Below are positions 33,455 through 42,889 of a stretch of 64,000 nt of DNA, piece after piece; within the stretch, counting starts at the first letter, position 1, and every line of letters begins with the position of its first letter. The stretch lies in contig NZ_JSEP01000020.1 in NCBI RefSeq assembly GCF_001624695.1, positions 38,529 to 102,528 of the forward strand, in the 5' to 3' direction. The position numbers and the translations under genes were made by a program. This DNA comes from Labrenzia sp. OB1 (GTDB lineage Bacteria > Pseudomonadota > Alphaproteobacteria > Rhizobiales > Stappiaceae). The notes beneath the pieces are model-generated. The model did no database searches and was not told where the DNA came from. It saw only the letters and a list, made by a program, of their open reading frames with translations.

Positions 33455-35974
33455 ATGATGCGAATTACCAACCAGCGTGCTTACCTGGACGGATTTCTGC
33501 TTGTCCTGACGGTCGCGGGGTGCGGAGCGGCCCTCGTGAGCGGTGGCTACATCCAATTCGTGATCGGTCTTGTCGCGCTGACCACGATCCTGGGTGTCGG
33601 ATTGAATGTTCTTTACGGGCTTACCGGTCTCGTTTCGCTGGGACAGGTCGGCTTTTTCGCGATCGGGGCTTACGGGGTCGGCATCCTGACCCTGTGGGGT
33701 ATGAGCTTTTGGCTGGCCCTGCCTGTAGCGGCCCTGATTGCCGGTGCTGTCGGCGTCCTTCTTGCAATTCCCGCCGTCCGGATGGCCGGGCCGTTCCTGG
33801 CGATGGTGACGATTGCCTTCGCCTTTATTGTCGAGCACGGGGCTGTCGAGTTGCGCACGCTGACCGGCGGACAGAACGGCTTGATGGGATTTCCCATGCC
33901 TGAACTGGCCGGATTTGTTTTTTCCGAGCGTGAACTCGTGCTCCTTGCCATCGTGCTTGCCGGTCTGTCGCTCTACTTGTTCAGGCGTCTTGCCGACAGC
34001 GGCTGGGGCATGGCCATGACAGGGATCAGGGACGCGGAGCTTGCCGCATCTTCCCTCGGTTACCGGCCCTTCGTCGTCAAGGCGGCTGCGTTCGCCATCG
34101 CCGCCGCAATGGCCGGCCTTGCCGGCGGTCTTTTCACGCCGCTGATGATGTTCATCGCACCGAGCAATTTTCCTTTCTCCCAGTCGATCCTGTTCCTGTT
34201 CGCCATTCTGATCGGCGGTGCCGGGACGGTGCTGGGTCCGCTTGCGGGCGCGCTGGTCACGGTTCTTTTGCCTGAATTTCTGTCCGGTCTTGCCGAATAC
34301 CGCCTGCTCGTCTTCGGCGGTCTGCTGGTCGGCGTGCTGCTGATTGCTCCGCGCGGCCTCGTCGGGACGCTCGCCGCGTTTCTTCCCGGAGCGGCACGGG
34401 AAACATCTGCGCTTTCGGCCGATGAAATCGGAACGTTTTTGAAGGTGGCTGGTTCGCCCGGGCCCCTGAAGATCAGAAATCTCGGGATTTCCTTCGGCGG
34501 TGTGCGGGCGGTCGACGGGGTCCATCTTGATATCCTGCCTGGGGAAGTGACGTCCCTGATTGGCCCCAACGGAGCAGGCAAGACGACTGTTCTCAACATG
34601 GTCAGCGGGTTTTACCGCCCAAACGAGGGGGAAATCCTGCTGGGCGAGCGCAACCTTGCAGGGGCTCCGGCCCATGCGGTCGCCAGAAACGGTATCGCGC
34701 GCACCTACCAGACGACGAAACTCTTCGAGAATCTGTCGGTGGAGGAAAACGTGGTATCGGGCCTGCCGCGTGGCGCGCCGGGCAACCCGTGGTCGGATAT
34801 CCGTTCAAAGGAGAATCTTGCTCTTGCTGCCGGGCTGCTGCGCTTTTGCGGCTATCGCGGGGCGCTGGAAAAGCGCGCCGGGGATCTGCCTCACGTGGAC
34901 AGGCGTCTGGTGGAAATCGCCAGGGCACTTGCGACGAAGCCGGTTTTTCTGCTTCTGGACGAACCGGCCGCCGGGCTGATGCATGCCGACAAGGAGGCGC
35001 TCGCCGGGCTGTTGCGCCGGATCGCCGATTTGGGTATCGCGGTCGTGCTGGTGGAACATGACATGAGCCTTGTGATGGGGATTTCCGACCGCATTCAGGC
35101 CGTCGATGCAGGCAAACCGATCGCCTATGGCAGACCTGAGGAAATCCGGGCAGACGCGGCGGTGATCGCCGCTTATCTCGGCGACGGCGGCACCGCGTCG
35201 TTCAAACGCGAGCAGCCGTTGAAAACCGCGGAGACTCCTGTGGTATCAACGCTTGCCCTGACCGCAGGTTATGGCGCGGCGCCTGTCCTGAAGGATGTCT
35301 CCCTGAAGGTGCGGCAAGGCGAGATGGTGGCGCTGCTGGGGGCAAACGGTGCCGGCAAGTCCACCTTCCTGTGCGCTCTTTCCGGCCTGCATCGGCCTGT
35401 ATCGGGTACGATCATCCTGAACGACGAACAGGTGCAGACGCTGCAGCCGCACGAGCTTGTCGGCAGGGGGCTTGTCCTTGTTCCCGAAGGCCGCCAGGTT
35501 TTTCCCGAACTCACCGTCCTGGAAAACATCGAGCTCGGAGCCTACAACCGGCGCTCCGATATGTCGCGCAGCGAAATGACCGCGCATCTGGACCGGTTTC
35601 CCCGCCTGAAGGACCGGCTGTCGAGCCGTGCAGGACTGCTTTCAGGTGGGGAACAGCAGATGATGGCCATCGCGCGCGGGCTCATGGCACGGCCGAAAGT
35701 GCTGTTGCTGGACGAGCCTTCGCTTGGTCTTGCCCCGGCAATGATCGACGAACTCTATGCCATTCTCGGTGAATTGCGGGACGCCGGCATCACGATCCTC
35801 CTCGTCGACCAGGTGGCGACCAAGGCGCTGGCGGTTGCCGACTATGCCTATGTGCTGGAACAGGGACGCATCGTCTTTGAAGGCAAGGCTGCCGACCTTG
35901 CCTCCGACCCCCGTTTGACCTCGGCCTATCTGGGGGGCGGGGAAGCCGCAGCTACCTCGGAGGCACAGGCGTGA
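33455..35974 (+). CDS. Triple fusion: HAAT permease (LivM) with two ATPases (LivG, LivF)
   Basis: This 839-residue protein joins three subunits usually made separately. Residues 1-305 are a LivM-like permease (GLNVLYGLTGLVSLGQVGFF, NGLMGFPMP). Residues about 330-580 form a LivG-like ATPase with GPNGAGKTT near 369 and LLLDEPAAGL, but its signature region reads LPHVDRRLVEIARAL and lacks the Gly of LSGGQ/LPYGDQ. Residues about 595-830 form a LivF-like ATPase with GANGAGKST near 629 and LLSGGEQQMMAIARGL intact. No stop or frameshift is seen at the joints. It pairs with the LivH-like permease and the binding protein upstream; the downstream amidohydrolase start overlaps its stop (GTGA). Confidence 0.9.
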   Translation: MMRITNQRAYLDGFLLVLTVAGCGAALVSGGYIQFVIGLVALTTILGVGLNVLYGLTGLVSLGQVGFFAIGAYGVGILTLWGMSFWLALPVAALIAGAVGVLLAIPAVRMAGPFLAMVTIAFAFIVEHGAVELRTLTGGQNGLMGFPMPELAGFVFSERELVLLAIVLAGLSLYLFRRLADSGWGMAMTGIRDAELAASSLGYRPFVVKAAAFAIAAAMAGLAGGLFTPLMMFIAPSNFPFSQSILFLFAILIGGAGTVLGPLAGALVTVLLPEFLSGLAEYRLLVFGGLLVGVLLIAPRGLVGTLAAFLPGAARETSALSADEIGTFLKVAGSPGPLKIRNLGISFGGVRAVDGVHLDILPGEVTSLIGPNGAGKTTVLNMVSGFYRPNEGEILLGERNLAGAPAHAVARNGIARTYQTTKLFENLSVEENVVSGLPRGAPGNPWSDIRSKENLALAAGLLRFCGYRGALEKRAGDLPHVDRRLVEIARALATKPVFLLLDEPAAGLMHADKEALAGLLRRIADLGIAVVLVEHDMSLVMGISDRIQAVDAGKPIAYGRPEEIRADAAVIAAYLGDGGTASFKREQPLKTAETPVVSTLALTAGYGAAPVLKDVSLKVRQGEMVALLGANGAGKSTFLCALSGLHRPVSGTIILNDEQVQTLQPHELVGRGLVLVPEGRQVFPELTVLENIELGAYNRRSDMSRSEMTAHLDRFPRLKDRLSSRAGLLSGGEQQMMAIARGLMARPKVLLLDEPSLGLAPAMIDELYAILGELRDAGITILLVDQVATKALAVADYAYVLEQGRIVFEGKAADLASDPRLTSAYLGGGEAAATSEAQA

Positions 35975-37209
35975 GTGCACTCGTCATCCGCAACGTCCGC
36001 ATCGGCAACAGGGCGCAAACCGTTGACATTGCCGTCGAGGGTGGACGCATCAGTGATATCGGATCGGACCTTGGCAGCGGAGCGGCAACTCTCGAAGGCA
36101 ACGGGGCGATGCTTATCCCCGGCTTCGTGGAAAGCCACCTTCATCTCGACAAGGCGTGCATACTGGATAAATGCCACAATGAAACCGGTACCCTGGAAGG
36201 AGCGATCGCCTCGGTCGGTGAAGCCAAGAAATCCTTTACGCAGACGGATATCCGCGCCCGCGGCAGGAAAGTCCTCGAAAAGGCCATCGTGCAGGGAACC
36301 AATGCGATCCGGACTCATGTGGAGATCGATCCGGGCATCGGGCTCATGGGCCTTGAGGCGGTGTCCCAGCTCAAGCGGGATTTTGCCTGGGCCCTGGATC
36401 TTCAGATCTGCGTCTTTCCGCAGGAAGGGCTCACCAACAACCCGGGCACGGAGGAATTGCTTGAGGAAGCTCTGGCGAACGGGGCGGACCTTTTAGGCGG
36501 CTGCCCCTATACCGACAGCGACCCGAACGCCCAGATCGCCACCCTGTTCGAGATGGCCAGACGGTTCGACGTCGATCTCGATTTCCATCTGGACTTCGAT
36601 CTGGACCCGAAGTGGCGTCATCTTGACGAGATTGCCCGGCAAACCGTGGCGCACGGTTGGCAGGGACGCGTGGCCGTCGGGCATGTGACCAAACTGTCGG
36701 CGATGCCCGGACCTCAGCTCATGGAGGTCGTGGCTCTCCTGAAAGACGCGGGCATTGCCCTGACGGTTCTGCCTTCCACCGACCTGTTCCTGATGGGCAG
36801 GGACGGCGATCACCTTGTACCGCGCGGTGTCGCACCGGCGCATGTCTTTCACCAACACGGCGTCTGCTCCACGGTGGCGACGAATAATGTTCTCAATCCC
36901 TTCACTCCTTATGGAGACTGTTCGCTTTCCCGCATGGCTAACCTTTATGCCAATATTCACCAGCTCGGCACGGAACCGGAACTGGAGGCCTGCTTCGACA
37001 TGGTCACCTCGGCTCCGGGACGCCTGATCAACCACGCACGCAGCATTGAGTTGGGGGAGGAGGCGACTTTCGTTGCTCTGCCGGCCGACAGCGGGATGCA
37101 GGTCGTGTCGGAAATCGTCCGTCCGCTCTGGGGGATGAAAAACGGGCGGATGACCTTCGAGCACGCCCCAGCCCGGATTTTCACACCAGGACCACCAGAC
37201 GGCACATAG
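35971..37209 (+). CDS. CodA-like amidohydrolase with altered active site
   Basis: The 412-residue protein aligns along its length with cytosine deaminase CodA and AtzC-type amidohydrolases. It keeps His56 and His58 (SHLHLDK), His206 (FHLDFD) and His238 (VGHVTKL), which are metal or substrate ligands in CodA. The catalytic Glu three residues after the third His is Phe209, and the catalytic metal Asp of GHDD is replaced by Asn305 (ATNNVLNP). It therefore may not deaminate cytosine; it could catalyse another ring or amide hydrolysis or only bind the ligand. It starts with GTG overlapping the transporter stop, so it is translationally coupled, and is the last gene of the operon. Confidence 0.82.
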   Translation: MSALVIRNVRIGNRAQTVDIAVEGGRISDIGSDLGSGAATLEGNGAMLIPGFVESHLHLDKACILDKCHNETGTLEGAIASVGEAKKSFTQTDIRARGRKVLEKAIVQGTNAIRTHVEIDPGIGLMGLEAVSQLKRDFAWALDLQICVFPQEGLTNNPGTEELLEEALANGADLLGGCPYTDSDPNAQIATLFEMARRFDVDLDFHLDFDLDPKWRHLDEIARQTVAHGWQGRVAVGHVTKLSAMPGPQLMEVVALLKDAGIALTVLPSTDLFLMGRDGDHLVPRGVAPAHVFHQHGVCSTVATNNVLNPFTPYGDCSLSRMANLYANIHQLGTEPELEACFDMVTSAPGRLINHARSIELGEEATFVALPADSGMQVVSEIVRPLWGMKNGRMTFEHAPARIFTPGPPDGT

Positions 37210-37555
37210 AGCGGGGCCAAGGCGTTACGCATCGATGCAAAAGAACACAAGGCGCGCTATCGCTTTAAGATCGATCAACTTTTCTGCTTTCATGCGGTTC
37301 CAAATGGACACAGGTTGATCTAGGGTTTTGCCAGTCAGTGAAACGATTCCTTCGGCAGTTCATGCCGATTGTATTTTTATTTTGTACAGCGCCGCCGTGT
37401 CTCTTCACGTTTCGAGTAAGCGAGATCACTCCTGGCCTGTCCTGGAGCTTTCGGGGTTCGCAAGAACGCCGTTCAGTGCTTCAGACGTTTAAACCGGTCG
37501 CATTTTCTGCTTCCATGCAAATCCGCATCGAGGCAGCCTGATCCAGGGGGGGGAA
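37210..37555. other. Intergenic region with weak terminator
   Basis: Between the amidohydrolase and cyoA lies about 345 nt with no convincing gene; a 67-codon open frame has poor codon use. A 6-bp hairpin TCGGCA/TGCCGA (37352-37357 with 37363-37368) is followed by an AT-rich stretch with T runs to about 37384 and could be the terminator of the transporter operon. The cyoA promoter must lie here, but I could not pick one out with confidence. Confidence 0.45.
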
Positions 37556-38485
37556 ATGATCGAAGCAAATTCCGGGCGGTCGGCCCGGCGTTCCTCAAGG
37601 CCGCTTGCGGCCGTCCTGCTTCTGACCGCCGGCGCCCTGCTACAGGGCTGTGGCCTGTCCGATGCGCCGGTCCTCTTTCCGAAGGGGCCAATCGCATTGG
37701 CGGAACGGAATCTTCTGTTCACCGCCTTCGCCATAATGATGATTGTCGCGATTCCCGCGATCGTTCTGACGCTTTTCTTCGCCTGGCGGTACAGAAAGAG
37801 AAAGAACGGGGCGGTCTATACGCCGGAATGGGACGGGTCCTGGATCATCGAAGCGGTTGTCTGGCTGGTGCCGGGCGCCATCGTCGTCGTGCTCGGAACG
37901 CTGGTCTGGACGCGAACCCATGAATTCGATCCCTACAAGCCTATCGTCTCCGACAAGCCTGCCTTCAGGGTGCAGGCAGTGGCGCTCGACTGGAAGTGGC
38001 TGTTCGTCTATCCGGAGCTGGGTGTTGCCAGTGTCAACGAACTTGCCTTTCCCGCCGACCGGCCGCTTTCCATCGAAATCACTTCCGATACGGTGATGAA
38101 TTCGCTGATGATTCCGGCGCTCGGCGGGCAGATCTATGCCATGGCGGGCATGCGTTCGGAGCTCAATCTCATGGCCGACGGGCCGGGTGTCTTCATGGGA
38201 CGCAACACGATGTATTCAGGCGACGGTTTTTCAGATCAGCATTTCAAGGCACACGCCTTGAACGAAGACGATTTTACCGCGTGGAAGGAAAAGGTCACCG
38301 CATCGCCCGACGTGCTTGACGCCAAGGCTTATCTGGAGCTTCACAAGCAGAGCGTCGCCAATCCGGTGAGCTATTATTCGTCTACCGAAGCCAAGCTGTT
38401 CGAAATCATCCTGCGCAAATACGCACCGATTATGGGCCCGTACGAAAGTGAAGCGGCCGAACTGATCTGCCGGGGGGCTGCCTGA
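37556..38485 (+). CDS. cyoA: Cytochrome o ubiquinol oxidase subunit II
   Basis: The 309-residue subunit II has a lipoprotein signal peptide with lipobox LLQGC (Cys near residue 32), two membrane helices (LFTAFAIMMIVAIPAIVLTL and WIIEAVVWLVPGAIVVVLG), and a cupredoxin-like domain with LDWKWLFVYPELG. It lacks CuA cysteines, as expected for a quinol rather than cytochrome c oxidase. It begins the cyoABCD operon; its stop overlaps the cyoB start. Confidence 0.94.
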   Translation: MIEANSGRSARRSSRPLAAVLLLTAGALLQGCGLSDAPVLFPKGPIALAERNLLFTAFAIMMIVAIPAIVLTLFFAWRYRKRKNGAVYTPEWDGSWIIEAVVWLVPGAIVVVLGTLVWTRTHEFDPYKPIVSDKPAFRVQAVALDWKWLFVYPELGVASVNELAFPADRPLSIEITSDTVMNSLMIPALGGQIYAMAGMRSELNLMADGPGVFMGRNTMYSGDGFSDQHFKAHALNEDDFTAWKEKVTASPDVLDAKAYLELHKQSVANPVSYYSSTEAKLFEIILRKYAPIMGPYESEAAELICRGAA

Positions 38486-40524
38486 TGCTTGGACGTCTGA
38501 CTATCGAAGCGCTGCCGTTTTATTCCTGGGTCGCCATGGGCGGAGCAGGCGTCACCGTATTGGGTGGCGTCGCGGTGTTCCTGCTCATAACCTATCTGCG
38601 TGCCTGGAAGGTGCTGTGGACGGACTGGCTGACCAGTGTCGATCACAAAAAGATCGGCATCATGTATGTGGTCCTGTCGCTGGTGATGCTGGTGCGCGGT
38701 TTTGTCGATGCGTTGATGATGCGCGCCCAGCAGGCGGTCGCCCTCAACAATGAGGGCTATCTGCCGCCGGAGCATTTCGAGCAGATCTTCTCCTCGCACG
38801 GCACGATCATGATTTTCTTCGTGGCCATGCCGTTCCTGACGGGCCTCATCAACATTGTCGTGCCGCAACAGATCGGTGCGCGGGACGTGGCCTTTCCGTT
38901 TCTCAACTCCGTCAGTCTGTGGCTGACGGCGGCGGGGGCCGGGCTGGTGCTGGTCTCGCTCGTCATCGGCAAGTTCTCGCAGGCCGGCTGGACGGGCTAT
39001 CCGCCCTATTCGGGGATCGAATACAGCCCCGGCGTCGGTGTCGATTACTGGCTCTGGGCCCTGATCGTCAGCGGCTTCGGCAGCACGCTCGCGGGTATCA
39101 ATTTCATCGTCACCATCATCAAGAATCGCTGTCCCGGCATGAAGTTCATGCGCATGCCGCTGTTCACATGGACGGCGTTGTGCGTTTCGATCCTGATCGC
39201 ATTCGCCTTTCCCGGCCTTACGGTGGTCGCCGCCCAGCTCACACTAGACCGTACTCTCGGCTTCCACTTCTTCACGAATGGCGACGGCGGCAACATGATG
39301 CTCTTCGCCAACCTTTTATGGATCTGGGGCCATCCGGAGGTCTACATCCTGATCCTGCCGGCCTTCGGCATCTTTTCCGAAGTGGTGGCGACCTTCTCGC
39401 GCAAGCGGTTGTTCGGCTACGCGTCGCTGGTCTATGCGACCGCCTGTATCGCGCTGCTGTCGTTCACCGTCTGGCTGCACCACTTCTTCACCATGGGATC
39501 GTCGTCCAATGTGAACGCGGTCTTCGGCATCGCCACGATGATCATCGCGGTGCCGACAGGGGTAAAGATCTTCGACTGGCTGTTCACGCTGTACCGGGGC
39601 CGCATCGAGTTTCATCCCGCCATGGTGTTCACCATCGGCTTTATGGTGACCTTCGTGATCGGCGGCGTGACCGGGGTGCTGCTGGCGTTGCCGCCTGCCG
39701 ATTACCTGATGCACAATTCGACGTTCCTGGTGGCGCATTTCCACAACATGCTCATTCCCGGCGCCCTGTTCGGCTATTTCGCCGGGATGAACTACTGGTT
39801 CCCCAAGGCGTTCGGTTTCAAGCTGGATGTCAAATGGGGCATGCGCTCCTTCTGGTTCTGGTTCATCGGCTTCTATCTTGCCTTCATGCCGCTCTATGTG
39901 CTCGGCTTCATGGGCATGAGCCGACGCATGGAGCATTACGCCGACCCGACCTGGCAGCCTTACCTGATCGTCGCCGCGCTCGGCGCGATCTGTGTCCTGT
40001 GCGGCATCGTCTGCATCGCCGTGCAGCTCTATGTCTCGGCGAAGAACTGGGGATCGGCGCGCGACATCACCGGGGATCCGTGGAACGGCCGCACGCTGGA
40101 ATGGGCGACCTCGTCGCCTCCGGCTCCCTACAACTTCGCGGTCCTGCCGCAGGTCGAGGACATCGATGCCTTTCACGACATGAAGATCCGCGGCGTCGCC
40201 TATCAGGTGCCGGACCGCTATGAGGACATCGTCATGCCGAAGAGTTCGGGACTTGGGCCGATCCTCGGAGGGCTTGCCTTCGTGCTCGGTTTCGCCATGG
40301 TTTGGTACATCTGGTGGCTTGCCGCCCTGTGCCTGGTGCTGAGTCTCGTCTGTGTCGGCATTCGCGCCTTCGACGACGATAGCGATTACATCTTCCCGGC
40401 TGCCGAGGTCGAACGGATGGAAAAGGCCCGGCTGGAACAGATCACGCCGGCTGATCTGCATGACATGCGTGATTTTCTGCCGGTCGGCCCGGCTTCGGGC
40501 GAAATTCTGCCGGGGAGAGTTTGA
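38485..40524 (+). CDS. cyoB: Cytochrome o ubiquinol oxidase subunit I
   Basis: The 679-residue heme-copper oxidase core is embedded in the inner membrane with about fifteen helices. It carries the heme and CuB residues in WGHPEVYILILPAFGIFSE, VWLHHFFTMGSS and VAHFHNMLIPGALFGYFAG, and starts the oxidase core at SVDHKKIGIMYVVLS. It reduces O2 to water with quinol electrons and pumps protons. Length is typical for CyoB. It overlaps cyoA by 1 nt and cyoC by 1 nt. Confidence 0.96.
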   Translation: MLGRLTIEALPFYSWVAMGGAGVTVLGGVAVFLLITYLRAWKVLWTDWLTSVDHKKIGIMYVVLSLVMLVRGFVDALMMRAQQAVALNNEGYLPPEHFEQIFSSHGTIMIFFVAMPFLTGLINIVVPQQIGARDVAFPFLNSVSLWLTAAGAGLVLVSLVIGKFSQAGWTGYPPYSGIEYSPGVGVDYWLWALIVSGFGSTLAGINFIVTIIKNRCPGMKFMRMPLFTWTALCVSILIAFAFPGLTVVAAQLTLDRTLGFHFFTNGDGGNMMLFANLLWIWGHPEVYILILPAFGIFSEVVATFSRKRLFGYASLVYATACIALLSFTVWLHHFFTMGSSSNVNAVFGIATMIIAVPTGVKIFDWLFTLYRGRIEFHPAMVFTIGFMVTFVIGGVTGVLLALPPADYLMHNSTFLVAHFHNMLIPGALFGYFAGMNYWFPKAFGFKLDVKWGMRSFWFWFIGFYLAFMPLYVLGFMGMSRRMEHYADPTWQPYLIVAALGAICVLCGIVCIAVQLYVSAKNWGSARDITGDPWNGRTLEWATSSPPAPYNFAVLPQVEDIDAFHDMKIRGVAYQVPDRYEDIVMPKSSGLGPILGGLAFVLGFAMVWYIWWLAALCLVLSLVCVGIRAFDDDSDYIFPAAEVERMEKARLEQITPADLHDMRDFLPVGPASGEILPGRV

Positions 40525-41138
40525 TGTCGGAGACTGCTGTGACGGGGACGGCAAGCGACCTCCTCGAAGAGGAAGAAAAAAAATCGCTGGAATCGCGGGA
40601 ATTCGGCTTCTGGGTCTATCTGATGACCGATGCCATCATCTTCGCGCTCCTGTTTGCCACTTATGTGGTGCTGTCGAAAAACTCCGCTGCCGGCCCGACA
40701 TCGAAGGACGTCTTCGATCTGCGTCACACGGCAGGGGAAACCGCGCTTCTGCTGATCTCCAGCCTGACTTTCGGCATGGCGACCATTGCCATGGCGAAGG
40801 GGCTCAGCGGTCGCGTCATCATGTGGCTCGTGGTGACCGCTCTTCTCGGGGTCGGCTTCCTGGCGATGGAGATGATGGAGTTCCACGGCATGATCGCCAA
40901 AGGGGCGGGGCCTGATGTCAGCGGCTTCCTGAGCGCTTTCTTCACGCTGGTCGGCACCCACGGCCTGCATGTCACCTTCGGGACGATCGGCATCCTGGTG
41001 ATGATTGTTCAGATACCGTTGAAGGGCCTGACGCCGCCTGTGCGCTCGCGGCTTTTGCGGCTCGGCCTCTTCTGGCATTTTCTCGACATCGTCTGGATCG
41101 GGATCTTCTCGGTCGTTTATCTGCCCGGCGTCATGTAG
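40524..41138 (+). CDS. cyoC: Cytochrome o ubiquinol oxidase subunit III
   Basis: The 204-residue subunit III has about five membrane helices, starting FGFWVYLMTDAIIFALLFATYV, and contains GTHGLHVTFGTIGI typical of CyoC. The ATG at 40524 overlaps the cyoB TGA and has GGGGAGAG upstream; an in-frame TTG 3 nt earlier is less likely. It supports the oxidase core and lies 11 nt before cyoD. Confidence 0.95.
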   Translation: MSETAVTGTASDLLEEEEKKSLESREFGFWVYLMTDAIIFALLFATYVVLSKNSAAGPTSKDVFDLRHTAGETALLLISSLTFGMATIAMAKGLSGRVIMWLVVTALLGVGFLAMEMMEFHGMIAKGAGPDVSGFLSAFFTLVGTHGLHVTFGTIGILVMIVQIPLKGLTPPVRSRLLRLGLFWHFLDIVWIGIFSVVYLPGVM

Positions 41139-41149
41139 GAGCCAAGACA

Positions 41150-41455
41150 ATGAACCACTCCGCCGAACGCAGCGTCTCGACCTATCTTACCGGTTTTGTC
41201 CTGGCGATCATTCTGACGGCCATTCCTTTCGGGATCGTCTGGGGAGGTCTCCTGACGGGCACGGCCGTCTACGCGATCATTGCGGTTGCCGCCATCCTGC
41301 AGGTGCTGGTGCATCTGGTTTTCTTCCTGCATCTGGACTTGAAATCGACGCCTGCGGAAAACCTGTTTTTCCTCGGCTTTGCAGCCGTCCTGATCGTCAT
41401 CATGGTCGGCGGAAGCCTGTGGATCATGATCGACCTGCATCACCGGATGATGTGA
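41150..41455 (+). CDS. cyoD: Cytochrome o ubiquinol oxidase subunit IV
   Basis: The 101-residue protein has three membrane helices (STYLTGFVLAIILTAIPFGI, AVYAIIAVAAILQVLVHLVF, and NLFFLGFAAVLIVIMVGGSL) and the conserved VHLVFFLHLD block of CyoD. It is thought to help assemble the oxidase. It ends 47 nt before a small secreted-protein gene on the same strand. Confidence 0.94.
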   Translation: MNHSAERSVSTYLTGFVLAIILTAIPFGIVWGGLLTGTAVYAIIAVAAILQVLVHLVFFLHLDLKSTPAENLFFLGFAAVLIVIMVGGSLWIMIDLHHRMM

Positions 41456-41502
41456 GGGCCGCCCGAGGCCTGTTTCATTTCGCACGTGGAAAGGGAAACA
41501 GG

Positions 41503-41766
41503 ATGCAGATGAAACGTATACCGATTGCAGTCCTCGCGATGGTCCTGGCGTTCGGAGTGCCGGCGACGGCCCTTGCCGATTGCGCCTCCGATATCGACAA
41601 GGTCGAGAACGCCATAGACAATACTGAGCGGTCCGGGATCGACGTGACTGTCGCGGAGAAGATGCGCGTCCTGCTGGACGAGGCGACGAAAGAACACCGC
41701 GCCGGAAACGAAGCCAAATGCCAGGACCTGATCAATCAGGCGAAATACATGGGCAACGTGGAATAG
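41503..41766 (+). CDS. Small secreted two-cysteine protein
   Basis: The 87-residue protein starts with a signal peptide (MQMKRIPIAVLAMVLAFG, cut near ALADC) and leaves a mature part of about 62 helical residues with Cys at both ends (DCASDID and KCQDLINQA), so a disulfide is likely. The ATG at 41503 has GGGAAACAGG upstream. It lies just after cyoD and may be part of the cyo operon. I recognise no family; a role near the oxidase is inference from position only. Confidence 0.72.
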   Translation: MQMKRIPIAVLAMVLAFGVPATALADCASDIDKVENAIDNTERSGIDVTVAEKMRVLLDEATKEHRAGNEAKCQDLINQAKYMGNVE

Positions 41767-41977
41767 GGGCCTGAAACCCGTGTCGGCGACCTGTCTCGCG
41801 CCACGGAATTCGAAATCCCTCGTTCCGCCTTTTCTGCCGTGCGGTGAACTTTGCCGGACGCGCAGTGACGTCTCCCCTGAGGGAGCGCTGGAGTCCTTTC
41901 GCGCGATTGCCGTCCACGGAAGGGACGGCCCCGGTGCATGATGTTCCTGCGATTTCTAAAGTGCCGTTGGAAATCAA

Positions 41978-42868
41978 TCACCAGATGTCCTTCAGGGACT
42001 GTTCCAGAAAATCAACGAAAGCCCTGACCTTTGCCGGAATAAACCGCCGCGAAGGATAAACGGCATGCACATCCAGGGACGCATATTCAAAGTCTTTCAT
42101 CACCCGCACCAAAGTGCCCTCGCGCAGCTCTGCGCGGATTTGAGGCAACTGCGCGCCCCCGAGACCGACACCTGCCTTCAGGGCTCTGGTCAGCGCAAAG
42201 GCATTGTTCGCCAGGAAGACCGGCTTTACCGGCACCAAAACCGGCCCGGAGGGCCCGATCAGCGGCATCAAGCTGCCATCGGCGGCACCGCTGAACTGAA
42301 CCTGCCTGTGAAGCGAAAGTACTTCGGGAGTTTCTGGGCTCCCGTTTGCGGTTATGTAGTCCGGGGCGGCAACCAGAATGCGCCGCAAAGTCCCCAGACG
42401 GCGCGCGATCAGGCTCAATGACGAGAGATTGCCGAACCGGATCGCAACATCGACGGACTGGGCTGTGAGATCGACGAACGTGTCATCAAGAATGAGTTCA
42501 ATGACCACATCGGGATGTCGTTGCTGGAAGGCAATTGCGATGTCGGCGATATAACTTTGGCCGAAACCTACCGGAGCGTGGACGCGCAAATGACCGGTCA
42601 GGGTGGTTGTAAGTCCCGCGGCCGATTCTGCCGCTTCATGCACGGCGTCAATGATTGACTGGGCTTTTTGATAATAGTCCAAACCGGCTTCTGTAAGCGT
42701 CAGCTGGCGCGTTGTTCTGTTGAGCAGGCGGAGATTCAGATGCCGCTCCAACGCAGACACTTGTTGACTGACCGCAGGCTGAGAGATCCCCAGATCGCGC
42801 CCCGCGGCCGACAGGCTGCCCGCCTCGGCGACCCGCACAAACGTCGCCATTGCCTTGAACAGATCCAT
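41978..42868 (-). CDS. LysR-family transcriptional regulator
   Basis: The 296-residue protein has the LysR helix-turn-helix SLSAAGRDLGISQPAVSQQV near the N-terminus and a two-lobed effector domain (VELILDDTFVDLTAQSVDVA). It is divergent from a PRISE-type reductase gene 110 nt away, the usual layout for a LysR regulator and its target. The effector is unknown. Confidence 0.92.
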   Translation of the reverse strand: MDLFKAMATFVRVAEAGSLSAAGRDLGISQPAVSQQVSALERHLNLRLLNRTTRQLTLTEAGLDYYQKAQSIIDAVHEAAESAAGLTTTLTGHLRVHAPVGFGQSYIADIAIAFQQRHPDVVIELILDDTFVDLTAQSVDVAIRFGNLSSLSLIARRLGTLRRILVAAPDYITANGSPETPEVLSLHRQVQFSGAADGSLMPLIGPSGPVLVPVKPVFLANNAFALTRALKAGVGLGGAQLPQIRAELREGTLVRVMKDFEYASLDVHAVYPSRRFIPAKVRAFVDFLEQSLKDIW

Positions 42869-42889
42869 GCCGATCCTCTAAATTTTTCT

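Noticed and set aside
33353..34675. 440-codon minus-strand open frame
   Set aside because: It is the antisense shadow of the fused LivM permease region and has no domain.
37338..37541. 67-codon open frame before cyoA
   Set aside because: Poor codon use, no ribosome-binding site and overlap with a probable terminator and promoter zone.
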